A stretch of DNA of 64,000 nt from Methanobacterium formicicum DSM 3637 (GTDB lineage Archaea > Methanobacteriota > Methanobacteria > Methanobacteriales > Methanobacteriaceae). Made by a program: the position numbers and the translations under genes. The notes under the pieces are model-generated. The model saw only the letters and a program-made list of their open reading frames with translations. It searched no databases and was not told where the DNA came from. The stretch lies in NCBI RefSeq assembly GCF_000302455.1, contig NZ_AMPO01000005.1, positions 143,501 through 207,500 of the forward strand, written 5' to 3'. The stretch's first letter is position 1. Each line of letters starts with the position of its first letter. Shown in pieces: positions 56,189-64,000 of the stretch.

Positions 56189-56413
56189 ATGGCAAGAGAT
56201 TTTAGCGAAGATCTGGAAAAGAAATACGCAGCAGAAGCGTTAGAAAGAAATGCTAAATCAAGAATACAATCCAATAATTACAACTGCTCAATCAAAGCAG
56301 CCAAGTTTAAATTGAAAAAGAAAACTACAATAAAAGAAGTTAGATGTAAAAAATGTGGGAGAATTTTCAAAACAAATCGTAAAACTCAATTATGTTACGA
56401 TTGCGAAAGGTAA
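56189..56413 (+). CDS. Small zinc-ribbon protein
   Basis: The 74-residue basic protein has one zinc ribbon, VRCKKCGRIFKTNRKTQLCYDCER. It is probably a nucleic-acid or protein-binding adapter. The N-terminal half is helical (FSEDLEKKYAAEALERNAK). The stop region (GGTAAATGTGTTTTGAAAA) recurs at about 56473 as AGTAAATGTGTTTTAAAA. Confidence 0.7.
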   Translation: MARDFSEDLEKKYAAEALERNAKSRIQSNNYNCSIKAAKFKLKKKTTIKEVRCKKCGRIFKTNRKTQLCYDCER

Positions 56414-56493
56414 ATGTGTTTTGAAAAATGTTTTTCAGAGTTAATTTTTCAGAGTTTAAATCTTTTAAAGAGTAAATGTGTTTTAAAATGGTA

Positions 56494-56922
56494 TTATCCA
56501 AGTGATTCTTCCACTTTCTTTTTAATCACATCCACGATCCTTGGATCTGCTCCCATTGGTTCGATGTAGACAATTTCTCCATCAAATTCAATAGGTTCCT
56601 GTTCCTGGTTATAATAACCCGCATCCTTTCGTGCTTCACCTAAACCAAGCATGTATGGGATGTCTTCCTTGGTATGGAGGCCGTGGGCTAGAAAGATCGG
56701 TGCTGCAATAATCCGGTCAACCCCTTTTCCTGCCAGGGTGTTGAGTGCAGTGGGTATTGATGGTTTTTCAATGTTCATAAATCCCACTTCAACCGGGTAG
56801 GGGGATGTTTCTTTATACATTGCAGATAACTTGTAAATCACATCGTTACTCTGGGATAAGCTACTCCCATGCCCAATCAGTAAGATCCCTATCTTTTCAT
56901 TGCTGTTTGATTCTGTATTCAT
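56494..56922 (-). CDS. cfbA: Sirohydrochlorin nickelochelatase, CbiX-small type
   Basis: The 142-residue protein has the CbiX signature GILLIGHGSSLSQSND and the second histidine in APIFLAHGLHTKEDIP. In methanogens this small homodimeric chelatase (CfbA) inserts nickel into sirohydrochlorin to start coenzyme F430 synthesis, and it also accepts cobalt. The gene stands alone. Confidence 0.92.
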   Translation of the reverse strand: MNTESNSNEKIGILLIGHGSSLSQSNDVIYKLSAMYKETSPYPVEVGFMNIEKPSIPTALNTLAGKGVDRIIAAPIFLAHGLHTKEDIPYMLGLGEARKDAGYYNQEQEPIEFDGEIVYIEPMGADPRIVDVIKKKVEESLG

Positions 56923-57466
56923 AATTCCATCATCCAGTTTTTTCTCAGATTAAAGTTTTTTTTATAGATTATAAATCTACAGATCCCTCTTAAATCGTTG
57001 TATTAAATTCAATGAGGATTATAAATCCAATAAAGATTTGATCTAGGTTATTATAAGTCCAATGAAGATTTAATCTCTTGATTACCAATCCAATAAATAT
57101 TAATTTCGGTGATTATCAATCCAATGGGAATTTCAATTTCATGGGAATCATAACTCCAACAATACATACCCAGACAATACTAATCCAACAGGACATTTAT
57201 AATAATAATGTCCATTGATTTAATACATATTTCTTATTATCATTATGGTATCATCCTATTTAAAGATACCATAAATCTTGTTTGAGTAATACTCAATTTT
57301 ATTTGATTTTTTTCAAACTATTAACCCATTTGTTTACTTTAAAACTTAAATCAGGGTATAATATTAATTTAACTCTTAAAATATGGTTGAAAAAGGTAAA
57401 TATAAACGACTATAAATTCATAATAAAAGATCAATGTTTATACGCAAGATAGGGGTGTATTTTTGA
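56923..57466. repeat. Intergenic region with ~31-bp imperfect tandem repeats
   Basis: Between 57017 and 57140 at least four units of ~31-32 bp, with core (A/G)(A/T)TCCAAT(A/G)(A/G)A(G)ATTT, occur at about 57021, 57053, 57083 and 57114. Further decayed pieces extend to about 57190. No ORF. The rest to 57466 is AT-rich and includes the promoter of the glutamate decarboxylase gene. Confidence 0.6.
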
Positions 57467-58858
57467 ATGTTATCTGAAAAACTAGATCTGGGAAAGATTA
57501 AGAAATCAGAAAGGGAAAATACCAGCACTTACGGAAGCAGATATTTCAGTGAGAGTATTCCCAAATATGAGATGCCCGAGGATGGAATGCCTGCAAAGGC
57601 CGCATATCAACTCATCGATGAGGAATTGAATCTGGATGGAAATCCAGCTTTGAACCTGGCCAGTTTTGTAACCACCTGGATGGAACCAGAAGCTGACCAG
57701 CTCATCATGAACAGTATCGGTAAAAACTATGTGGATAACGATGAATACCCACAAACCTCCAAAATCCAGGACCGGGTAGTGAACATGCTGGCCCGCCTGT
57801 TTAATGCACCTCACGACTGTAAATCCATGGGAACCGGTACCATAGGATCATCAGAGGCCATTATGCTGGGACTCCTGGCCCACAAATGGACCTGGAGAAA
57901 GCGCAGGGAAGCAGAAGGTAAGTCCTGGGATAAACCCAACATCGTGATGGGTGCCGATGTGCACACTGTCTGGGAGAAGTTCGCCAAGTATTTCGATGTG
58001 GAGTTAAAGTTAATACCCCTGAAACGGGATGTCTACACCATAACTGCTGAAGATGTGGCACGGGAAGTGGATGAAAATACCATTGCAGTGGGTGCAGTTA
58101 TTGGAACCACTTTCACCGGACAGATGGATCCAATTAAAGAAATCAACGACTTACTGGTTGAAATTAAAAAAGACAGAGGATGGGACATACCCATACATGT
58201 TGATGGTGCCAGTGGCGGATTTGTAGCACCCTTCATTTTCCCGGATATGGAATGGGATTTCAGACTGGAACAGGTTAAATCCATCAATGTATCTGGACAT
58301 AAATACGGCCTGGTCTATCCAGGGGTGGGATGGATAATATTCAAGGACAAATCTGACCTGCCTGAAGATCTGATATTTGATATCAACTACCTGGGAGGAT
58401 TAATGCCCAACTACTCCCTGAATTTCTCCAAGGGAAGCAGTACCATAATTGCCCAGTACTACAATCTCATAAGACTCGGTAAAAAGGGTTATAAAGATAT
58501 AATGACCAACATGTTCGATAACACCCTGTACCTTGCTGGAGAACTTCAAAATTCCGGTAAATTCGAGCTCATAAATAAAAACATCATTGTACCATTGGTA
58601 GCAGTAACCTTAAAGGAGGCTGATTTTTCAGTATTCCAGCTAAGTGAAAAACTCCGGGAAAAAGGATGGATTGTACCAGCTTACACCCTTCCCGCGGATG
58701 CCGAGGATGTTGCTGTTTTGAGAATAGTGGTTAAGGAGAATTTCGGTCGGGACATGGTTGAAATGCTCCTGGAAGACCTGATGGATGCTTACGATGCACT
58801 GGAAAAAAAAGGTATTAAAGCAGGAGAAGAACAGGATAATCCAACCTTACTCTATTAA
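57467..58858 (+). CDS. gadB: Glutamate decarboxylase (bacterial GadB type)
   Basis: The 463-residue protein matches bacterial glutamate decarboxylase in length and motifs: YVDNDEYPQTSKIQDRVVNMLARLF, MGTGTIGSSEAIMLGLLAHKWTWRKRR, IHVDGASGGFVAPFIFP, and SINVSGHKYGLVYPGVGW with PLP lysine. It converts glutamate to GABA, consuming a proton. Most methanogens instead have the shorter MfnA tyrosine decarboxylase. No GadC antiporter is adjacent. Acquisition from bacteria is likely (inference). Confidence 0.93.
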   Translation: MLSEKLDLGKIKKSERENTSTYGSRYFSESIPKYEMPEDGMPAKAAYQLIDEELNLDGNPALNLASFVTTWMEPEADQLIMNSIGKNYVDNDEYPQTSKIQDRVVNMLARLFNAPHDCKSMGTGTIGSSEAIMLGLLAHKWTWRKRREAEGKSWDKPNIVMGADVHTVWEKFAKYFDVELKLIPLKRDVYTITAEDVAREVDENTIAVGAVIGTTFTGQMDPIKEINDLLVEIKKDRGWDIPIHVDGASGGFVAPFIFPDMEWDFRLEQVKSINVSGHKYGLVYPGVGWIIFKDKSDLPEDLIFDINYLGGLMPNYSLNFSKGSSTIIAQYYNLIRLGKKGYKDIMTNMFDNTLYLAGELQNSGKFELINKNIIVPLVAVTLKEADFSVFQLSEKLREKGWIVPAYTLPADAEDVAVLRIVVKENFGRDMVEMLLEDLMDAYDALEKKGIKAGEEQDNPTLLY

Positions 58859-58887
58859 AAAATAATCCAACCTTACTCTATTAAAAA
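58836..58887 (+). repeat. Perfect 26-bp tandem duplication across a stop codon
   Basis: A 26-bp unit beginning ATAATCCAACCTTACTCTAT occurs at 58836-58861 and again, unchanged, at 58862-58887. It contains the last codons (NPTLLY) and TAA stop of gadB (58856-58858). Confidence 0.95.
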
Positions 58888-59010
58888 AGAGTCTTTGAAA
58901 CAAAAGAACCTGTGAATCTAAGTTAAATATTTATTTATTTTTTTATTCTTTTAATTGACCAAATCCTTTTTTTGTTACAATGCGTCTGGTTCTGTAAAAA
59001 GTCTTTTTAG

Positions 59011-62000
59011 TCAAATTCGTTCTTTGTAATTCAATTCACTGAATATTATGGTGAATTTAGTCCCCTTTATTCTATCAATTTCAAGGGTTCCTTCCAACTG
59101 ATCTACCAGACTGTTTACCAGTTGCAGTCCCAGTGTCTCGGTATTTTCTGGTTGGATATGGGCTGGTAGTCCCACTCCATTATCAGAGATTACCAGTTTA
59201 AACTGGTCTTCTAATTGGTTAAGCTCTATTTTAATGATTCCATTACCATTTGATTCAGATTGGGGGAATGCATATTTTAAGCTGTTGGTCACCAGTTCAT
59301 TGATTATAAGTCCACAGGGTATGGCAGTGTCAATATTCATTTCCACATCTTTAACCTCGAAGACCTGTTCAATATTCCTGGTTTCCACCTGGTAGGTGTA
59401 AATCAGGTTGGAGGCAAGTTTTTCTATGTAATCTTTAAAATCGATCTTGGTTAGGTTGGGTGATTGATAGAGTTTTTCATGGATCATGGCCATGGAACGG
59501 ACTCTTCCCTGGCTTTCTTTTAAAACATCCATTGTTTCCTCCCCTTCCACGTGTTGACTTTGCAGGCTCAGGAGGCTGTTGATGATCTGCATATTATTTT
59601 TAACACGGTGATGAATTTCCCTTAAAAGAACTTCCTTCTCTTCTAAAGATTCTTTAATGGCTTTTTCTGCAAAAGAACGTTGAAGGGCCATGGATGCCTG
59701 GTTAACAATGGTTTCTATGGTTTCTTCATGTTCCAGGGGTTGGTTCTTGGGAAGGGCAATACTCAAACCACCGTAATGGTGGCTGTTACAGTAAAATCCC
59801 ATGTTGTATACCTTTCCAATATTAAGAACCCTTTCAATCATCCTGAAAGTTTTGGGAGACATTTTCCTAAATGCTAAATTATACACTTCTTCTGTTGATT
59901 CAGTAAGATGGCCACTGAAATAATTATTTATTCCATTGAGGTTTTCTGGAAATTTGTTTTTGAACAGGTCTATTTCCAGAATGTTCCTTATTTCATCCAA
60001 GTATTTTTCAAAACCAAAGCTTTCCACTAGGTTGATTTTTTTTTCATCATGCGTCATTCCGCTTATTATAACATAAGAAGAGGGTAAAAGTTCTTTTATT
60101 GCTTCACCCATAATATGGTATATTTCACTGGTTTGGGATGTGCCAACCAGCTGTGTTATCACCTGGTTCAGTGTCTCCTTTTCGCGTAAGGATTTTTGAA
60201 GATTTTCTTCCGCCTGTTGTCTTTCACTGATAAAACGGGTCTGTTGAATATTTTGATATGCTAATGAGGATAACTGGTTTGCAAAGGCAAAAAGTACCTG
60301 AGAAACCTTCCTGAACTGTTTTTTGGACATTACTGGAATTTCAAGAAATGCTTTGATGCATTCTGCTGGATCGGCTCCTATCTTCTGGGTGTAGATCCTA
60401 ATTTGTTCCGGGTCTGATGATTCGTCTCGAACCTGACCAATCAACCAGTTGGCAATGTGTTTTCCTCCCACATTGATATTTGCCCCTGCTTCCCAGAGAC
60501 TGCCGTTGAGACATTTTTTTATAATTGGACCTTTTAACTGATTTTGACCCATTAAAGAATCAAATTTAAATGGATTTCCGGTGTCTTCCTCTAATTTTCC
60601 CATAATATCAAATAAATGGCAGAATTTACTTGGTCTGGTAATGGGTGTGCCATCTGGTTTGGTGATAATGGATGCAACTCCAGTGGCTTCTGCAAAAAGA
60701 TCCTGTATCTCCTGAATATCTTTAAGGTTAAAAAGGTCCTGGAACTTAATTTCTTTGGCATTATCCAGAGGTCTGCTGAGAGCAACAATCCTTTTCTCCA
60801 GTGCTTCTTCCATATGTTTTCGCTGGGTTATGTCCCGGGTGACGTAACCAATCCTGTATCCTGTACTGGTTTTTATGGGAAATGCAAGCTGTTCAACATA
60901 ACGAATTTCACCATCCGGACGTATCATCTCAGTTTCATGAATTTTACTCAGGAATGGTGCTTCCCCAGTTTTCAAGGCATTTAGCTGGAGTTTCATAATG
61001 TGTTGCAGTCGATTCAGGGTCTGTCGTCCGGGTGGTGTTAACTGGTATTTTATCTCCCAAAATAATTTACCAAGGACTTCCTCCTTTTTAATGCCACTTA
61101 TTTGTTCATATCCTTTATTCCATTCAATAACACGTCCCTCTTCATCCAGCAATACAATACCATCTAACGATTGCTGAATAAATGTACGAAACTTTTCTTC
61201 ACTTTCTTTCAATGCTTCTTCAGTTTTTTTACTCAATGTAATATCTTTAAAAATACACTGGGTTTTTTTAAATTTCCCATCAGCATAGTATTCGATTTTA
61301 CCTTCGTAAAATACATTGATGATTGAGTTGTCCTTTTTTACCATTTCCAATTCTATACTGTGAAATTTACCAGTGGATAAAAAGATAGGGAACTCCTTCT
61401 TGAACATTTCAACATAATCCGGAGCAAGAAATTCACCAAACCATTTTCCTATAACCTCTTCACTGGAGTAACCCATGGTATCTAACCATGCCTGGTTTAC
61501 TTCTATGAAGTTCCCTGTTTCATTTAGAGATTGATAGGGTAGTGGAATTTTATCATAAAAAGTTTTCAACAGTTCATCATTCAGTGAACTATCATTAAGG
61601 TGATTATCTTTATTTAAATTGGAATTATCTTCTTTTAAATCTAATTCTACACTGTTATCTGTTGTGTTATTTTCAGTGATTAACCCTTGCTTGTAAATAG
61701 CCAGTTCAATGGCAAATTTCAAATAGTCCAGATTATAATCCTCAGAATCATTTTTTATAAGGTAACCATAATGTGAACTTGCTAAAACCTGTTTTAAAGG
61801 GGAATAATCTGATTGCATTATTTTGGTTAAATCAATAACCGGAATAATAGGCGTATTTGAGTTTAAAATAGTTTCATTGATACTGTTTTTACTTTCCATC
61901 TGGAAAAAATTTTCCGATGGTATGTTCATCAAAAAAAGATCCACTTTTAATTCTTCAGCTTTCTGGGCTGCTTTTTCACCGTGGAAATCAGTGTAAATTA

Positions 62001-62079
62001 TTTGGTGGCCCATGATTTGGAGGTTGTCTTTCAGTTTCCGCGCTGCACTACTGTTATCATTTACTAGGATTCTGGCCAA
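59011..62079 (-). CDS. Multi-sensor histidine kinase (receiver-PAS-PAS-PocR-GAF-HisKA_2)
   Basis: The 1022-residue soluble protein begins with a receiver-like domain (~1-125) whose expected phosphoacceptor Asp (DLFLMNI) is Asn. Two PAS domains follow at ~175-425. A PocR-type sensor (~440-600: FQDLFNLKDIQEIQDLFAEATGVASII...CHLFDIMGKLEED...ANWLIGQVRD) comes next, then a GAF-like region (~640-800). HisKA_2 EIHHRVKNNMQIINSLLSLQ (His about 823) and the ATPase (IINELVTNSLKYAF, ISDNGVGLPA) end it. No response regulator is adjacent. It is similar in its C-terminal part to the kinase at 25 kb. Confidence 0.9.
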   Translation of the reverse strand: MARILVNDNSSAARKLKDNLQIMGHQIIYTDFHGEKAAQKAEELKVDLFLMNIPSENFFQMESKNSINETILNSNTPIIPVIDLTKIMQSDYSPLKQVLASSHYGYLIKNDSEDYNLDYLKFAIELAIYKQGLITENNTTDNSVELDLKEDNSNLNKDNHLNDSSLNDELLKTFYDKIPLPYQSLNETGNFIEVNQAWLDTMGYSSEEVIGKWFGEFLAPDYVEMFKKEFPIFLSTGKFHSIELEMVKKDNSIINVFYEGKIEYYADGKFKKTQCIFKDITLSKKTEEALKESEEKFRTFIQQSLDGIVLLDEEGRVIEWNKGYEQISGIKKEEVLGKLFWEIKYQLTPPGRQTLNRLQHIMKLQLNALKTGEAPFLSKIHETEMIRPDGEIRYVEQLAFPIKTSTGYRIGYVTRDITQRKHMEEALEKRIVALSRPLDNAKEIKFQDLFNLKDIQEIQDLFAEATGVASIITKPDGTPITRPSKFCHLFDIMGKLEEDTGNPFKFDSLMGQNQLKGPIIKKCLNGSLWEAGANINVGGKHIANWLIGQVRDESSDPEQIRIYTQKIGADPAECIKAFLEIPVMSKKQFRKVSQVLFAFANQLSSLAYQNIQQTRFISERQQAEENLQKSLREKETLNQVITQLVGTSQTSEIYHIMGEAIKELLPSSYVIISGMTHDEKKINLVESFGFEKYLDEIRNILEIDLFKNKFPENLNGINNYFSGHLTESTEEVYNLAFRKMSPKTFRMIERVLNIGKVYNMGFYCNSHHYGGLSIALPKNQPLEHEETIETIVNQASMALQRSFAEKAIKESLEEKEVLLREIHHRVKNNMQIINSLLSLQSQHVEGEETMDVLKESQGRVRSMAMIHEKLYQSPNLTKIDFKDYIEKLASNLIYTYQVETRNIEQVFEVKDVEMNIDTAIPCGLIINELVTNSLKYAFPQSESNGNGIIKIELNQLEDQFKLVISDNGVGLPAHIQPENTETLGLQLVNSLVDQLEGTLEIDRIKGTKFTIIFSELNYKERI

Positions 62080-62306
62080 TATTCCCCCTCACATGAGTAA
62101 AAATCTTACTTTAAAACCTATTTTTATTTATGTATATTAATATCTTTCTAATTTTTTTTTGATTATAGGAGGTTTATTGAAAAAAACAGATGAAAAATGG
62201 AATAATATTAGTATTTACTATTCGTCAAGGTTTACATCCTCCCTCAGAAAGAATAAACAGTTTTGGATACAAAATTACTGATTTAAAAAAAAATTAAGTA
62301 GTGGTG

Positions 62307-62337
62307 GGGCTTATAAACCCAGAAGGATAATAAGCCC
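62307..62337 (-). terminator. Hairpin between RaSEA and the large kinase
   Basis: GGGCTTAT (62307-62314) pairs with ATAAGCCC (62330-62337) over a 15-nt loop. On the minus strand it is followed by CCCCACCACTACTTAATTTTTTTTT, a T-rich tract. It lies 27 bp after the RaSEA stop and before the kinase gene, so it probably ends the RaSEA transcript. Confidence 0.65.
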
Positions 62338-62363
62338 TCCAAAAAAAGATATTTTAAATGAAT

Positions 62364-63455
62364 TCAATGGTTTTTTAGGAGATTAGTGGTGGACCGGTTT
62401 ACATTGGAATATTTAACATCAGCCACCCATTTATCCTTACATTCGCATTCAAAGTCCTCAGGAATGGTTTGATTAATGTTGGATTGTATGATGGCATCTT
62501 TTAATTTTGAATTGCACTTTTTACAATTGTATGGTCCTCTGCGAGTTCCAAATCCTGCAGTATCCATGATTACAGGGATTTGGACCGAGCTTCTCACCCT
62601 GCGGATGATTTCCAAAGTACTCCATATCCACGGTGGTTGATATGAACCCCTGCGCCATAAAATTTCCATTAAAGTTCCTTTGTGAATGGTTGAAGGGCAA
62701 AAAGACACCCGACCAACCCCAATTTCAGCTGCGTACTGGGCAGATTTCACTGCATCTTCAATTGCCTCACTCTCTGAGGTTAAAATAGGTTTAACTAGTA
62801 AATAAGCCTTACCTTCCATTTTGAAATCTGATTTGAGACTTTTAATAACAGTCATGGCCTTTTCAAAATCTTCACGTGTAAATCCCTTGTTTATTCTCTG
62901 CAGGCGAATATCATCTGATGCGCTCTCCAGTCCCATGGCCACTTCAAATATTTTCCCGGGAATCAATTGACAGCAATCCCTTAATATTTCTTCATTCACA
63001 TACTCTGGCCTGGATTCAACCACAACTTCTTCAACATCTTCGTATTGGTTGATGATTTTGAAGATTTCCTGCCGAGCAGTTTCTGGTATTTCCTCTTCAT
63101 TGAGGAAACTACCGGAGACAAAGATCTTAATGGCAGTTGGTCCTGAAATCTCCTGTTTTTGGATTTGCCTCTGGAACTGCTCTTTAAAAATTTCCACCAG
63201 TTCATCACTGGAAACATCTTCCAGGGGGGAGTCCGCAATGTAACTGCACATACTACACCCTCCTGATCCAGCCAGAGCCCAGGCACATCCTGCTGTGGGT
63301 AGAACCAGGAATATGGTCCGACCAGGTCCAGAATATAACAAGTCGTCTCCGGACCAGCTGGCAGCTAATTCTTGTGGGGGTCTTTTTTTAACCCGTTTCA
63401 GGGCTTTTTTCCTGATATCAGGAAGTAAATTATTTAGGGGTTGCTGATTGTTCAT
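62364..63455 (-). CDS. raSEA: Archaeosine synthase radical SAM subunit RaSEA
   Basis: The 363-residue protein has the radical-SAM cysteines in GCAWALAGSGGCSMCSYIADSP and the conserved IFVSGSFLNEEEIP, EVAMGLESASDDIRLQRINKGFT segments. The C-terminal zinc cysteines are in YNCKKCN and FECECKD. This matches TIGR01210 RaSEA, which with ArcS converts preQ0-lysine at tRNA position 15 to archaeosine. The host thus makes 7-deazaguanine, relevant to the QueC-like CBASS enzyme at 38.5 kb. Confidence 0.88.
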   Translation of the reverse strand: MNNQQPLNNLLPDIRKKALKRVKKRPPQELAASWSGDDLLYSGPGRTIFLVLPTAGCAWALAGSGGCSMCSYIADSPLEDVSSDELVEIFKEQFQRQIQKQEISGPTAIKIFVSGSFLNEEEIPETARQEIFKIINQYEDVEEVVVESRPEYVNEEILRDCCQLIPGKIFEVAMGLESASDDIRLQRINKGFTREDFEKAMTVIKSLKSDFKMEGKAYLLVKPILTSESEAIEDAVKSAQYAAEIGVGRVSFCPSTIHKGTLMEILWRRGSYQPPWIWSTLEIIRRVRSSVQIPVIMDTAGFGTRRGPYNCKKCNSKLKDAIIQSNINQTIPEDFECECKDKWVADVKYSNVNRSTTNLLKNH

Positions 63456-63570
63456 GTGGTTAAAGTTATAGAATTTAAGTTAATATATGTTATAGCAAGA
63501 GGTTGAGTTTAAAATTCAATTTTCTTAATAATTTTAGTAATATTGTTTGCAATTTAGCTCAAACTTCAAT

Positions 63571-63634
63571 GATATTTAACTGGAGAACTTCAGGATATAA
63601 CGGATATTTAACTGGAGAACTTCAGGGTATAATG
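63571..63634. repeat. 32-bp tandem repeat
   Basis: GATATTTAACTGGAGAACTT-type units occur at 63571-63602 and 63603-63634 with few differences. The 63456-63810 spacer otherwise holds an open frame of 98 codons (63503-63799) that spans the repeat and has no family features, so it is not called. Confidence 0.75.
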
Positions 63635-63810
63635 GAATTAAAGTTATTTAATGTTGGAAATGTTTTATCTGGTGTTATGGGTTGTCTAGGCTATGGGCTT
63701 TTAAGGGCTATGGGCTGTTTAAGGCTATTGTTTAAGATTATACCAGTCCTATTGGTTCGTAAGGATGTATACAGTGGCTATGGAATTACTATGGGATAGT
63801 TTGTTAAGGG

Positions 63811-64000
63811 GTGGTTGAACTGGTCCGGAAAATTAAGGTCAAATCTGTTTTAAACAAACAAAAACATGCTGATGAATGGTTCTTGTCGGGTTATTCCTTA
63901 AACCCATTCTCAGGGTGCTCTTTTAACTGTGTCTACTGTTACACCAGGGGTAGTAAGTACGGTGAGAACCAGGTCCCGGGTCTGGCAGTTAAGATTAATG
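63811..64000 (+). CDS. Radical SAM protein, spore photoproduct lyase-like (partial)
   Basis: The frame from GTG at 63811 reads VVELVRKIKVKSVLNKQK then SGYSLNPFSGCSFNCVYCYTRGS, the radical-SAM CxxxCxxC of SPL-like proteins (Rv2578c/SplB-type). It runs to the window end without stop. The GTG follows an in-frame TAA at 63805, so it is the only canonical start. The function is unassigned. Confidence 0.78.
   Translation, partial: MVELVRKIKVKSVLNKQKHADEWFLSGYSLNPFSGCSFNCVYCYTRGSKYGENQVPGLAVKIN

Noticed and set aside
57017..57140. Possible CRISPR array (31-bp period)
   Set aside because: Units are adjacent with no unique spacers, and each copy differs; this is an imperfect tandem repeat.
63503..63799. 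98-codon open frame before the SPL-like gene
   Set aside because: It spans a 32-bp tandem repeat, has no family features, no ribosome binding site and a low-complexity composition. It is likely a chance frame.

Overview
The window looks like a methanogenic archaeon of the Methanobacteriales (Methanobacterium-like). Marks of this are a porCDABEF pyruvate:ferredoxin oxidoreductase operon, a small CfbA/CbiX-type chelatase (coenzyme F430), the archaeosine radical-SAM enzyme RaSEA, a geranylgeranyl-reductase family enzyme (archaeal lipids), many small 4Fe-4S proteins, AT-rich spacers with TATA-like boxes, and GGTGAT/GGAGGTGAT-type ribosome binding sites.

Layout. 0-10 kb: a four-cluster ferredoxin, Ogt, a HEAT-repeat protein, a ferredoxin/geranylgeranyl-reductase pair, tRNA-Leu(UAA), tRNA-Thr(GGU), two tandem metallophosphoesterases and an HTH-PhoU protein. 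10.6-18.4 kb: a citryl-CoA lyase/citrate synthase homologue, then a phosphate regulon (two PstS, PstC, PstA, PstB, two PhoU and one unknown). 18.4-21.2 kb: a tiny wHTH gene bracketed by strong inverted repeats, a fumarase subunit, and a decayed IS1595-like transposase beside a bacterial-looking acetyltransferase. 21.3-27.2 kb: a coiled-coil protein, a third PstS with an MFS transporter, and a sensor kinase. 27.3-38.2 kb: the por operon, a DHPS-like protein, a tRNA-thiolation enzyme with a MoaD-like carrier, a site-2 protease, a DUF89 phosphatase and a thioredoxin/CcdA pair.

38.5-46.0 kb is an AT-rich defence island. It holds a complete type IV CBASS-like operon (QueC-like, TGT-like, CD-NTase, OGG-like, SLOG-TIR/NDT-like effector). 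An HD-domain protein, an Mrr-like nuclease and a zinc-finger TIR/NDT-like protein follow on the other strand. The CD-NTase appears to start at a non-AUG codon behind a near-consensus ribosome binding site. This would give a Gly-rich N-terminus, attractive as a target of the QueC-like enzyme. A second defence or toxin-antitoxin locus (MNT-HEPN, 49.4-50.5 kb) sits behind a 22-bp-period operator array.

46.4-64 kb: a dehydrogenase, a TmcAL-like nucleotidyltransferase, HxlR with a small antitoxin-like gene, a tautomerase, a ferredoxin-fused aldo/keto reductase, a methyltransferase, NrdG with a frameshifted AbrB remnant, CfbA, a bacterial-type glutamate decarboxylase, a large PAS/PocR kinase, RaSEA and the start of an SPL-like radical SAM protein.

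An unexpected pattern runs through the window. At least seven genes have the last codons plus the stop duplicated in tandem downstream, once as six decaying copies of about 28 bp.
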